Of a DNA stretch of 64,000 nt, positions 12,701 to 24,170 are shown piece by piece. The first letter of the stretch is position 1. Each line of letters begins with the position of its first letter. Source of the stretch: Rhabdornis inornatus (taxonomy: Eukaryota; Chordata; Aves; Passeriformes; Rhabdornithidae); assembly GCA_013397075.1 (NCBI GenBank), contig VWZS01010177.1, forward strand, positions 644,097-708,096. Reading direction: 5' to 3'. The position numbers and the translations under genes are program-made. The notes below the pieces were generated by a model. It was not told the origin of the DNA, made no database searches, and worked only from the letters and a program-made list of their open reading frames with translations.

Positions 12701-13327
12701 AATTAATATATTTTATGGGCTTCTTTGTCAATTCATGGACAGTTTCTTTTGATTTCCATAAAAATCCCTGTGATATTAAGTACAGTGGTATAGTACTATC
12801 CAAGAACATCTGAAATAGTGACCATCAATGTAGCAAGATAAAAAAGTGAATATGTGAGAAACTAAGTTGTCGGTGCTGATATCACTGAAGTATCTACGCC
12901 TTAAAAGATAATATTTATTGGCCAACTAACAGTAGAACCTAACTTTAATGTCATATTGAGGGATGTATCTTTTCCTCTGACCAACGAAATAGTGAATCCT
13001 GATTTCTGTTTTCATTGCTACTTTAATTGTGATTAAAGCACTTTACAGTGAATAAATCAAAGCTAAACTAGCAGCATTTGGTGAGCACTGGAAATACAGC
13101 TATATTACTGATGAAACAGAAATCTTATATGAAATATTCTAGGCAAAATCTTCTCCAGAGTATACTTTTTTAGAAGAAATTTCAAAAAATAGCTGTATTT
13201 TACTCAAGTATACACATCAAAACATAATGCTATGGAATTCTTATAAATCATGTAAGATACTGTATTTCACGCCACAAGTTACTTTTCTTTAGGAATTCCC
13301 AAAGTAGAATTAAAACTAGAGCTAGGA
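9746..13327. other. Unique sequence, no gene seen
   Basis: AT-rich DNA with a slightly GC-richer stretch at about 11460-11890. That stretch contains a 93-codon frame starting at 11638, with no recognisable domain and a competing antisense frame. Poly-A runs at 11360-11374 and 12440. No repeat family recognised. Confidence 0.5.
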
Positions 13328-13339
13328 TGATAGATAGAT

Positions 13340-13391
<52 letters not shown>

Positions 13392-13413
13392 CAGACAGAT
13401 AGATAGATAGATA
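13328..13413. repeat. (GATA)n microsatellite with GACA units
   Basis: About 20 GATA units with one early interruption (GATTAGATA) and two GACA units near 13390-13398. Tetranucleotide arrays of this length are usually polymorphic. Confidence 0.98.
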
Positions 13414-14985
13414 ATATAGAAGAACAAACATCTTGCTATTACATGGTGTGAGTCTCTGGTTAAAAATGGTGCCCTGCATCTGCTCTATACTCAGGGCCAG
13501 ATTCACTTGCAATTTCCATTCTACTGTATTAAAAAAAAAGTGTGTACTTCTTTTCTGAAACCTTGCAAAAACCTTCTTTCAAATGACAGTAAGTATCTTA
13601 TTGTGAGGGATTCTTTTACAGTTTCCTGCTAAATCTCCTGTAAGTAGCAAGCTCACTAAATAGAAACTACCTGCAAGCATTTGACAATATAGACCAAGAA
13701 TTCATAAGTAAAAGATATTATTGTTACATTAATGAAGCTTAATCATATTTTGCTTTGCTAAGTCTTTTAGAATGTGCCAGTTTTGTCTGCTCATACTAAA
13801 GTCTACTAAATAAAGGAGATTTGAAAGTGGAGTATATTGCTTGGTGCCTGGAGCCTTATCCTCTTGAGAAAGGATCAAGCAAGAGGGTGGGCTGAAAATA
13901 TTGTAAATGTGCAATTAAATAGATAGAAGTCAAATCAGGTTCAGTTAATTTCTTAAAGTTTCAGTCTTTCACCCAGCACTTTCATGGGTTAGTGTTGCAG
14001 TACTGTGATTTTCTGAGCATTATGAAAAAAACTAAATTTGTTAGTGCATTTCTGAAACTGGCAAGGAATTTTTTTTTCAGTAATCCTAATGCTAAACTAC
14101 AAAACCCCCTCTGAAGAGACAACTTTCTTTGTATTACACAGTTAAAGCAGATGCATCAGTAAAACGAGCCCAGGAGTATTTTCTATATGTCATCTAATGG
14201 TTCATTTCCAGTACCAGAGATGTGCAGTGTAGATATTAAGTAAATACTTTATTAGCTAAAATTAAACTAGAAGTAAAAAGTATTCAGAGGTGTTCAAAAA
14301 TATTTTTTCTGAAATTTTTAGATTGTGACAGTGTCAAAAGTACTTCTGAAAATCCAAAAATTATTACCATCTGAGCAATGCAGAAGATTACTTTCCAAAA
14401 GCAAATTCTGTGCAGCAGAAGAAAAGAAAGTAAATGTAAAGTGATGACCTATTGATGTCTACCTGGACAGAAAAAAATTAATATTTTATTATGTTTAATA
14501 TACTCCTGATAAAAGAATCAGAGTTCAATCAAAAGTGGTTGCTTTTAACAAAGGTTCTCTAAAAGAGCATTTGTATTTTCTCTTCCTTTACACGCAAATG
14601 ACTATTTTCAGATGGAGATACTAAATTTACTTTTTGTCTTTTTTCACTGCTTTTACTTAGTACAAGTATCTGTTGTTTTGCTTCGATCTCAGGCATTAAA
14701 AAAAAAAACAACACAGGACATTAAATCTCAAGACTATATGATTTGTCACACAAACAAGAGTAATTGCTATTTTACTGTTAACAGAAGATAAGAAGTGGAG
14801 CAAAGGGCTGGTGTAGCCTTTCAGGTCTTCCTCTGAAGGAGTGGAATCTTACAGTCAGTGCCCAGCACTGCTTTGTGCAGTAAGGATGGGGAAATGTTCA
14901 GTTAGTGATCACTCATGGCTTTCTTACACACAACAGCAATGTAGAAGGGCAGGGAATGCTGCTTCCCTGAGGCTGCAAAAGAACT

Positions 14986-15071
14986 TCCAAATTAGCTCTT
15001 CTCTTGTTCTGAGGACGTTTCACATAATTCTTGCTGTTTGCTGAATACTCAGAAGAGCTAATGAATTTGGA
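14986..15071. repeat. Inverted repeat, 17/21-nt arms, 48-nt loop
   Basis: TCCAAATTAGCTCTTCT (14986-15002) is the complement of 15051-15071 apart from a 4-nt bulge (ATGA) in the right arm. The fold is pre-miRNA-sized, but nothing shows that it is transcribed. Confidence 0.85.
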
Positions 15072-17351
15072 CATGTGAATAACCTGAATTTTTTGGTACT
15101 TTACTATTGCTAAAGCCTAGTAATATGTAGCCATATATATACCCATATATCAGAATTTTAGACTTTGTTTCTTGCAGAATATTTGCCTTGGAAAAGGCAA
15201 CTCCACCTGCAGAAATATGCTCTTTTTCTATTAAATATGCCTTTTATTTCTAATCTAAATCTCTGACCATTCAATATCTTCCATAGTTCCTTTTCTTACC
15301 AATATATAGTATATTTTGCTTAAAATGGGCACACTATGCTTTAAATTTCAGTTCCAAATTATCTATCTAGGCATTAAAGTTGCATTTAAGCACTTTGTAG
15401 TACTGGATAATTGATGCCTTAACTTTCTGCTGCTTTTTTACTAGTGGTTTCATGGAGTTCATTTGAAGGTAAAGCACCATCCATGACAGGTAATTGGGAG
15501 GTGTTGGCTGAGAGCTGAGCCTAATGTAACTCACAAAATGTATTGCTCTAAAATCCCGAATACATTTCCAGGGAGTTCTGCCAAGGTAACCAATACATGG
15601 TCTTATTATGGGTGCTCAGAAGTACAGCTCTCATGTTGTGTTTAAAATTTCCATAGGTAAAAATAACATAGATACATAATTCAAAAACTAGTAACTTTTC
15701 TCAATTAAAAAAAAAATGCTATGAGTAGCAATTTGCTCATACTGTGGCCACAGGAAACAAACAGGAAAATATTAATCCTTTGAAACAGTTAGTGATAGAA
15801 AATATGACATCCATTGTATAATGGTACTGAAAGACTGTTCAGGGTGCATATATAATGCATTTTATATTATATTGATATTCTATAACACATTAAATATAAT
15901 ATAGGAATTACTATCACACTGTGATTATAATAAAAATGTTTTAAGTTTTCTCAGGGTATTGCAATATTTTTCTTTTAATAACAGAAGTGTTTCAGAGTGT
16001 TTTTTTCTGTTACATTCTGCAGACAATAAGTACATCTCCTGACCATAATCAAAAGGAAAAAAATTGTCTCTCTGCAAGTGATACAATTCCTCGAACTTGG
16101 ACATCCTGTTTCTTTTCAGATGCTTTAGACTATCTGAGATGTCCATATCAGGTTGCTAACCATGATTCAAGGCCTATTACTTTCTGGAGTGGCAGATAAA
16201 GGCCAGACTAGATATCCTGGGACATCTAAAATAAAACTTTATCTGCTAGTGGAACTTAATCCAGTTGAGACATCCACAAGTTTCCCTAAGCAGTGACCAT
16301 CAGGCTAATGCACACTGTTTCTTAGGCTTTGCTGCTGACTCCATCAGTCCAAAGACTCAGTTTAACCTAAAAGGTTTAGGTTTTACCATTTTTCTAAATA
16401 TTTCTTCATTAAGAGACTCTGGTGAACTACTGCAAGAATGTCCAATAGGAATAAGTGGATCTTAGTTCATTGATTTAGTAATCCTAGATACATCTCATTG
16501 TCCATCTGTAAACACTTGTTGGGGTGAGATTGCTTACTTTTGATTTACCTTTTATTTTGATTTTGTAGTTTATAATTATATACTATATTTTTTAGATTTT
16601 ACTACTGTCCCCCATGATAATTCCACTCAGAGAAGAACTGCATGACATAACGATAAAACACCTGTTTATGTTATGTTAGTGTTTCATTCTTGTAACACTA
16701 TCAGAATAGGTGTATTTGAAAAATCAGATCTCTTTCAGTACTTAGGGCAGTGGAAACCTGGTTGTATATTCAATGTTTTAACAACCATTTTTAATAGCAC
16801 ATTCTGTAATTGACATGTATTTCCACTTTGTCTTAAAATGTTCAGGTTGTCTATCTTGTCTTTTTCTTGCTGAGACTACTATTAGCATTAAAATCACTTC
16901 ACAAATCTGAGAAGAGGCAAAGAAACTGGTTAACAGCAAAGATGATAAAGATTAAGTCAAATCCTGGATCCTGCTCATCAATATTTTCCTTTGGATTTTC
17001 TGTTAGTAAACACATACATGCAATAGGCATACAAAATCAAGTTTCCTCATCTCTTCCCCATTGTTTTGGCTGAGAGAACAGAAAAAGAGATCTGGAAAAC
17101 TAAACAGATGCTTATATCTGCAGCATCTGCCATGGATGTTTGCTAAGTCTGGCAAAAGCAGAAGACAGGTGGCTAGAGAAAATACTAATCCAGAAAAGAC
17201 CCTCATTATGAATAGGTGTGCCTAGGATTGTGTGGCAATTTTTTTATTAAGTCCTCATGCTATTTTCTTTACTTTAACAATTAATGTCATTTGATAAAAG
17301 GAAGAAAGGTGTAGACTGACTTATAAAACTTTTCATTCAGACAAAGGAGTT

Positions 17352-17375
17352 CCTTCTTTTTTGGAAAAAAGAAGG
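17352..17375. repeat. Short palindrome, perfect 11-bp arms
   Basis: CCTTCTTTTTT and AAAAAAGAAGG flank GG. It is a low-complexity palindrome; a transcript could form a hairpin only by opening the centre. Confidence 0.85.
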
Positions 17376-18045
17376 TAACTATCTCGGCTTTCTAAGAAGA
17401 TCTTTTTCAGTTCTGTTATTACGAAATATTTCAGTAACTTTCCAGAATTTTTACTATCTAAGTTAAATAAATGAAAATTCCCGAATTTTGATTATGTGTA
17501 TTTTGCTTCTTTTGGATGCTGTATGCAAGCTATTTTGCTATACTTGTACCTTTTCCCTGAATTTTCCCTATCTATCCTATTCCTCTGTAGTCTTATTTCA
17601 CTGCTTTTTTTCTGCAGCTGATGAATACAGAAAGATGTGTATTTTAGAATCATATTTTTCACTGTGTATTAACTTAGATAACACTTTTTTTCACTGTGCC
17701 ACCACAGCACATTCTTTTAATGAAAAATTGTCTTCCTTAACATTTCAGTCGCAACCCAAGCCCTTAAAAGCTGAGGGCAGCCTTCTGTGAGACCTTTGCC
17801 AAAATCAAAGTAGAAAAGGGTCAGAGGAAAATCTCTGTAATGCTCACCTGGGGAAAATGAAACCTTTATTATGGCAGAAAAAAAGAGTTATGGCTAGTAA
17901 CTGTATGAATGCAGTGAATCCATTGAATTTATAGTGGCAGTTACAGAACCATTGAGCTAATGCTGAAATGTGGTCTTTTATACTGGTTTTGTTATGTTCC
18001 TTGAATACAGAATTCTGGAATCAAAAAATGGCTTTGTTAGAAAGG

Positions 18046-18625
18046 ACGTAGAATCACAGAATCACAAAATCACAAAATAGTTTGGGTTGGGAGGGAGCTC
18101 TGGAGACAATCCAGTCCAACTGCCCTGCCCAGGAAGGGTCACCTAAAGCAGGGGGCACAGGAAGACATCCAGGTGGGTTTTGAATGTCTTCAGAGAGGGA
18201 CACTCCACAACAGCCTGTTACAGTGCTCTGGCATAGTCACTGTGAAGAAGTTCTTCCTCATGCTGAGGTGGAACTTCTTGTGTTTTAGTTTATGGTCACG
18301 ACTTCTCCTCCTGTCACTGGGCAATGCTGAAAACAGTCTGGCAGCACTCACCTTCGGGATATTTGTATGTATTGATGAGATCTGCTCACAGCCTTCTCTT
18401 CTTCACACTAAACAGGCTCAGCTCCCTCAGTCTCTCCTCATAAGAGAGACTCCAGACCCCTCATCATCGTTGTAACCCTTTGCCAGACACTGTTCAGTAG
18501 CTTCTTGTCTTTCTTGTACTGATGAGCTGAGAATTGAACACAGCACTCCAGATGTGACCTCACTAAGGCCGAGTGGAGAGGGAGGATCATCTCCCTCTAT
18601 CTGCTACTACACTTCCTGATGATCT
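18046..18625 (-). mobile_element. CR1 LINE, 5'-truncated 3' end (about 580 bp)
   Basis: The left end is the complemented CR1 3' terminal repeat (AGAATCACAGAATCACAAAA), followed by GTTTGGGTTGG and then the 3' UTR and ORF2 tail in reverse: GTCACTGGGCAATGCTG, CAGCTCCCTCAGTCTCTCCT, CACAGCACTCCAGATGTGAC. It stops near 18625, inside the region coding the ORF2 C-terminal tail. A second CR1 segment of different phase follows after about 40 bp, so this is a separate insertion. Confidence 0.93.
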
Positions 18626-18664
18626 TTAGAGATCACCTACCTATATAATTATCCAATTTAAGTG

Positions 18665-20430
18665 AAACATAATCTCTTTCAGTTTAAACCATTGCCCCTT
18701 GCCGCATCTACAGGCCTTGGTAAAATGTTTCTCTTCACCTTTCTTATGAGCCTTTTTAAATACTGAAAGGCCACAATAAGGTCTTTCTAGTGTCTTCTCC
18801 TTTTCTGCTGAAGAATCTCAAACTCTCTCAGCCTGTCCTTGTAGGACAGCTGTTCTACTCCTCTTACCATTTTCATGGCCCTCCTCTGCACCCACTCTAA
18901 CAGGTCTATGTCATTCTTGTGCTGGGGCACACATCTGGATGCAGAACTCCAGGTGGGGTCTCACCAAAGTGAAGCAAAGAGGGATAATCCTGTCCCTCAG
19001 TCTGCTAGTGACACTTCTTTTTACGCAACCCAGGATACAGTTGGCTTTCTGGGCTGAAAGCTCAAATTGCCATTTTTTCATTCACCAGTGTCCCCAAGTC
19101 CTTCTCTCTAGGTCTGCTCTGAGTCCATTCGTGACCTACATATCACCAATACAGTGGCAAAAATGTTGAGGGAGACAGTATCTAGGGCTTGATAGAAATC
19201 CAAGTATTTGTAGTCCAAGTATATATAGAACCCCCACAGTGCTTCCTTTGTCTCTCCATTGTAGAAGGACAATAGATAATCAGGCATGATTAGTGATAAA
19301 TAAATATAATAGATAGATAAATATATAGATAAATAGCCCCTTGGTGAAGTCATGTTACCTCTCTCTAACTGGTTCCGCATCTTCTATATGTTTTGAGATA
19401 TCTTTCAGGAGGATCTGTTCCATGATCCTTCTGGGCACAAATGTGAGGCATACTGGTTGTTCATAACTGAGGTCCTCCATTCTACCCTCTTAAAAATGAT
19501 CATGATGTTTCTCTTCTCTCAGTCACTGAAGTCTTTGCCCGACTGCCACAGCTTTTCAAATATGATGGAACCTGGCTGGACAACTGCATCAGCCAATTAC
19601 CTCAGGACCCTGAGATGCATCTTCTCATGTCTCTTGAGTTTGTGTACATCCTGTTTCCCCATGTGATCTCAAATCTGATTTTCACTTAAATTGCGGGACT
19701 TTATTCACCCAATCCTTGTCCCTTAATCCTTGAGGATTAGGGATTTGAGAGTAGGAAGAGAGACTAGAATTGTAAAGTGAGGCAAAAAAATTGTTGAGCA
19801 CCTCAGCATTTTCCATATTGTTTGTAGTTTGTTCTCCTTATTTAAGAATGGGAGGTACAAATTCTTTTTTCTTTCTTCTCTGGCCATGTACTTGGCTATA
19901 TCCCTTGCCAATTTCAACCTCAACTGTGCCTTATCCCATCTATACACATTCAGGCAGTGTACATATATTCTTCCCAGGATACAAGTTCCTGTGCATTTTC
20001 TTAGACTTTAGTCCTTATTCAGCCATGCTGGATCTCCTGCCTTCCTTGTCTGCTTTGGGAGATCTTGAGCTCTAATTATAATCTCCTTATTGGGCTGTCA
20101 GGTCTGTTCAGTTCCTTTCTCCCTGTGAGCAGTTTCCTAGTGACTCACATCCAAGAACTTAAACTGAAAGTTTGCTTTCCTAAAATTCAGGTCTCTGACT
20201 CTACCCTTCGTCTGGCCCATATTCCTCAAGACTGTGAATTCCACCATAACCTGAGCAGCTCAGGTGGCCACCAATCTTGTCCCCTCTAATTACTTCATTC
20301 CTACTGGTGAGAATCAGGTCTAGCAATGCTTCTTCTCTTGGGCTGTCTATAACCTGGAAGAAATTATCCTCGCCACACTCTAACAACCTCCTGTACACTT
20401 TACAACTTACTGTGCATCTTTTCCAGCGAA
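18665..20430 (-). mobile_element. CR1 LINE, longest remnant in the window, ORF2 decayed
   Basis: Read from right to left it runs from the ORF2 endonuclease region to the ORF2 C-terminal tail. At 20398-20201 the minus frame gives VIDSPREEALLDLILTSRNE, matching the CR1 endonuclease C-terminal part. The family's SDH motif, which supplies the catalytic histidine, reads SGY here. At 19947-19723 the frame gives LKLARDIAKYMAREERKKN, like the CR1 endonuclease-RT linker (LARDIK-type). The text from 19125 to 18665 is RT C-terminal and tail sequence (TTTCTGGGCTGAAAGCTC, CTCCAGGTGGGGTCTCACC). Between 19125 and about 19165 several hundred bases, including the RT catalytic region, appear deleted. The 3' terminal repeat is also missing. 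Stops and frameshifts throughout; non-functional. Confidence 0.85.
19294..19336. repeat. AT-rich GATA/AAAT insert inside CR1
   Basis: About 43 bp of TAAATA/GATA repeats interrupts CR1 text between GGCATGATTAGTGA and CCCCTTGGTGAAGTCATGTT, which are adjacent in the family as I remember it. This looks like local microsatellite growth or a small filler insertion. Confidence 0.7.
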
Positions 20431-20770
20431 TGCCATGATAATTGAATAAAGATTGAGAAAATCAAGAGGTTAAATAGAAATACATATTCTATAAACTGCT
20501 GGAAGGTTTGTCATTCATCAGATGAAAGCAATTAAACTAAAGATTATTTTTTTTCCCCATTGGCATTATTGATCGAAGCTTGATAAATCTTACTCTACAA
20601 GTGGTTTTGTTAATAGATTCTTCCACAGCTATCAAAAATGACACAGACTGATATTTAAATTGAAAAATTAAAAAATAATTAAAAAGAAATGGAAACAAGA
20701 AGAGGTTAGTTAATCATAAGTACAATGAAATAAAGAGGGTATCAACTGACCACTGACATGATTAAGATAT
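20431..20770. other. Spacer between two CR1 elements, no gene seen
   Basis: AT-rich sequence with no recognisable feature. Confidence 0.5.
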
Positions 20771-21140
20771 CTCTTCAAATGAAGATAGGCTGAGAGAGTT
20801 GAGGTTATTCAGCCTGAAAAAGGTGTTGGGGAGATTTTATTGTGGCCTTTCAATATTTAAAGGGAGTTCATATGAAAGCTGGAGTGAAATCTTCTGCCAA
20901 GGCCTGTACTGATATGGCAAGGGGTCATGGTTTTAAATTGAAAGAGGATGGGTTTGTAATAGATTTCCAAGAGGAAGTTGAGGATGGCCTTTCCCCAGCA
21001 GTGTCCAAGTTGTGGTTGAATGGGGCTTTGGGTAACCTCATCTGTTGGAAGATGTTTGTGCTCATTGCAAGTGGTGTGGACAAAATGGTTTTTAAAAGTC
21101 TCTTCTAAAACAAACCATTTGATGATTTGATATTCTATAT
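20771..21140 (+). mobile_element. CR1 LINE, 5'-truncated 3' end
   Basis: Sense-oriented ORF2 tail. It opens with AGATAGGCTGAGAGAGTTGA. The frame then reads AFQYLKGVHMKAGVKS and ARGHGFKLKEDGFVIDF, both standard CR1 C-terminal motifs. The element ends in a worn terminal repeat (ACCATTTGATGATTTGATAT). It lies opposite to the two CR1 copies on its left. Non-functional. Confidence 0.92.
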
Positions 21141-22346
21141 TTGTTTGGTTGCACTAAATATTATACATAGATATAAGCATTTTATTTCATTTTACTTGAG
21201 TGAAGAAGTAGAGAATATTAAACAAAATATAAAGGTTGTAACATTACATGCATTTTAATAGGCTATCAACTTAATTATTATAAAATTATTATAAAATACA
21301 GAAAAGCAAATGTATCTGAAATATGATTCAAACAGCCTCATTTGCTATGCTTTATTAAAAGTGCCATGCTTTGTCTAAAACTAATTTTTGCCTAAGTAAT
21401 AATTGCTCTATTGGAGAAATTATTTACTTTTATCAGGTTTAGTATTTTATTTTCTTTTCATTAAATAATAAGCAATATGGTAGAATGGTAGCACTTTTTT
21501 GAAGGAAAAAGGCATAAAATAATATGAAATATTCTATCATACCCTTTAATACTGTTTATAGTAAATGCTTTATGAAAATTTTGTGGACAGACATTATATA
21601 ATGAGGAATGTAATTAATTTCATCAAATTAATAATTCATCTTGCAAATGTTTATATTTGAGCTAGTTATTAATATTATCTTACAATGTGATGGAAACAAT
21701 ACAGGATATTGTAGGAATACATTAAATGTCTGACAGAAATCAGTAACTCCCCAATATTAAATGATAGTCTATGCTTAGAACACTTAACTCACAATAATTC
21801 TCTATATGCGTAGTTCAGGCTAGATATCTAACTTAATCCTAAACAGTTATATGCTAACTTTATTATTAATATGCAATTCCATCACATTTGTTAAGAATTT
21901 TCCACTGGCATTTATGTGATGGATGTTGTCTATGCTTCATGTCCTTGATAAAATTTAAACTTTTAATTTCTCTAGCTCCTGAATCATGAAGGTCAAATTC
22001 TGCAATTCTGTTGCAAGTCATGCAAAATTTTGTCAAACATCACAAAACTAAAAAGGAATAAGATAGAGGGGGAAAAACAGAGCCTGGGATTAAATTAAGA
22101 TATTTCAAAGTTTCTCTTAAGAAACAAACTTTAAAAGTTATAAATAAAGATGAAAAAGTATTTCATTAACTAAATACAGATTCATTTATATTGAGCTGTG
22201 TCTCAAAGATAAAACTGCTGGATGATGATTTCAGTTAAATTTAAGGTTTTTTAGTGTTTGAAGAAGTTCAAGCTTAATTCAGATAAGAGAAGAAGAATAA
22301 TTTTTGGAAAAACAGAACAAAACTAAATAAAGCATCATAACCACAC
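21141..22346. other. AT-rich unique sequence, no gene seen
   Basis: Very AT-rich, with no feature beyond small direct repeats such as TTATTATAAAATTATTATAA near 21276. Confidence 0.5.
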
Positions 22347-22508
22347 AGAAACGAAAACAAAACCAAAACAAACAAAACAAACAAACAAACAAAAAAAAAA
22401 GAAAAAAATAAACAAACCAAACAAACAAAAAAAAACCAAAAAACAAAAAACCAAACCAAAACAAAACAATAATAAAAAAATAAAAAGAAACCAAAACACA
22501 AAAAAAAC
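22347..22508. repeat. A/C-rich low-complexity tract, (AAAC)n-like
   Basis: About 160 bases of AAAC/AAACC units and A runs. The F/C/V-rich open frames on the minus strand are artefacts of this composition. Confidence 0.95.
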
Positions 22509-22907
22509 CCAGTCTGCTTATAAAGTTCTTTCTCTGGAGGAGAGCTTTAAGATACCTAGTACATGAATTAGAAGTTTCTGATTATTTGAGACAAAATGAG
22601 ATAGAAATTAACATTTCAGTGGCATGCTCATGCCACTTCTATTACTCTTTAGAGAGTCATAGAAGAGCTGGAAAGGAGAAAATAGCTGGAGAGGGGAGAG
22701 GGAGGATTACCTGACCACAGAAAATCGTCAGTTTAACAGGAATATGCATCAAATGATCTTACAATGTATCTGAAAATGTATTTGTACTTGAAACAGTGTG
22801 TTTAATGAAAAGTTAATGAGTTCTCATCTAGAGCACCGAGTCAATTCTGGTTTCACTGTTGTCTATTATTAAGTAGCTTTAGTTTCAGAAAAGAGATATT
22901 AATAGTG
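22509..22907. other. Unique sequence left of a solo LTR, no gene seen
   Basis: No repeat or coding signal recognised. It ends at the left target-site duplication (TAAGCA, 22908-22913). Confidence 0.5.
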
Positions 22908-23313
22908 TAAGCATGTGGACACTCACTTGAGAAAGCTAGGAAGATGGCAGCCTGGAAAATATTCCAGGCCAGAGCCTCTCAGCTCTGTTCCCACGCTGAT
23001 AAGCTGGTCCAGCTGAAGGCCAGGGAAAATCTCTCCCAGGATGATAACTTGGTCAAAATAGAGAGGAATTAATAACAAGACAGAGCACCTGTTGTGGTGC
23101 ATGACCAGGCCCTGGGAATGGGGTGTCTTCTCTCTAAACCAATCATCTTTTTTCTGCCCTTGGAGTTGCGAGTCATTCTATTTAGACAAGTGTGTTTCTG
23201 AATAAAACTTGTCTCTCTCTCTCCTTCCTATCCTGAGAGAAGACCGTGTAGGTGTGTGTTTAATTTCTGCCGCATCTAAAGGGTTAATACCCCTTTCCAT
23301 GACTACATAAGCA
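22908..23313. repeat. 6-bp target-site duplication pair (TAAGCA)
   Basis: TAAGCA at 22908-22913 and again at 23308-23313 directly abut the LTR ends. Both copies are identical, which argues that the insertion boundaries are correct. Confidence 0.85.
22914..23307 (+). mobile_element. Solo LTR, ERVK-type by TSD length (394 bp)
   Basis: It begins TGTGGACACTCAC and ends GACTACA, so it has canonical TG...CA ends. It is flanked by a perfect 6-bp duplication, TAAGCA, at 22908-22913 and 23308-23313. A polyadenylation signal AATAAA lies at 23201-23206, followed by a CT-rich stretch (CTTGTCTCTCTCTCTCC) as in an R-U5 region. No internal retroviral sequence, primer-binding site or second LTR is adjacent, so it is a solo LTR left by recombination. 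A 6-bp TSD is usual for class II (ERVK) elements; the family name is not known to me. Orientation is set by AATAAA. Confidence 0.88.
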
Positions 23314-23520
23314 TTGTCTAGGTACTTCTTGAAGCCATGGAAGTAGATAGCTGGAATCCTTAAATCATAAAATGTTAATCATAAAAATAACCAGCTGGCC
23401 TAGTTTAGACACCTAACAGTCATTGGCTGAAAGTATATGAGAGAAATCCTATGATAAAATTAACCAAAAAAACCCCCATTAAAACATAATTTTTAAACAC
23501 CCATCAAAATAAACACCAAA

Positions 23521-23553
23521 AAAATAAAAAATAAATAAATAAATAAATAAATA
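23521..23553. repeat. (AAAT)n microsatellite
   Basis: About seven AAAT units after an AAAATAAAAAAT lead. Confidence 0.95.
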
Positions 23554-24147
23554 AGTAATAATTTTTGCTGTCAACACCTTACCTGGGAGATGTTCTGTTC
23601 CTGGAATAAAATAAAAAAGAAAATCATAAATGAAAGAAAATGTAGGGATAAAAGAACTCTGTATCAATCAACCAACCACTACCACCACCAAAATAATCCC
23701 AGGACAATGCTTTTATCAAACTGGGTATTTTGGCCAAGAGCAATAATCTGGTGAGTTTTATCCCTTTTGCAATCTCCTTTCACTCCCACTAATGGTCAAA
23801 TTTCTGTGATTTTTAGATGCAACAAAAGAGTGAGCCTTAATATGTAAAATTTTCTGGTGAAGAAAACTCTTTCCTTGGAGAAAGTGTATTCTATATTCTA
23901 CCTAGAAAGATATGCTAGGAATTGATCATTTTTGACCAAATATTCAGGAAGGCTTCTATGGAATATCTGATTTCAGCAAGACAGTAGCTTGCAGTGGGAT
24001 ATAAGTCTCAATTCATAGCAAAAAGTCCTCCAACCTTCTTTTCTAGGTATCTGCAGGGCTTGATGGCTTGTGCATTTAAACAGGACATGTTGGGATTTTC
24101 TTAAGTCATCCCTTCAATTTAAAATTATAAAATCTAACTAAGTGGCA

Positions 24148-24170
24148 AGGGTTAGGGTTAGGGCTAAGGG
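24148..24170. repeat. Short interstitial telomere-like motif
   Basis: AGGGTTAGGGTTAGGG followed by CTAAGGG: two full TTAGGG units plus degenerate neighbours. Very short. Confidence 0.7.

Larger units (their letters stand above)
13414..18045. other. Unique sequence, no gene seen
   Basis: About 4.6 kb of AT-rich DNA. It contains two inverted repeats (14986-15071 and 17352-17375). Open frames of 60-100 codons (for example 17488-17790) show no recognisable protein motif. Confidence 0.5.

Noticed and set aside
22274..22501. Phenylalanine/cysteine/valine-rich minus-strand frames resembling membrane segments
   Set aside because: Produced by the A/C-rich low-complexity tract.
23521..23553. AAAT array as a SINE or LINE tail
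   Set aside because: No retroelement body lies on either side; it is treated as a plain microsatellite.
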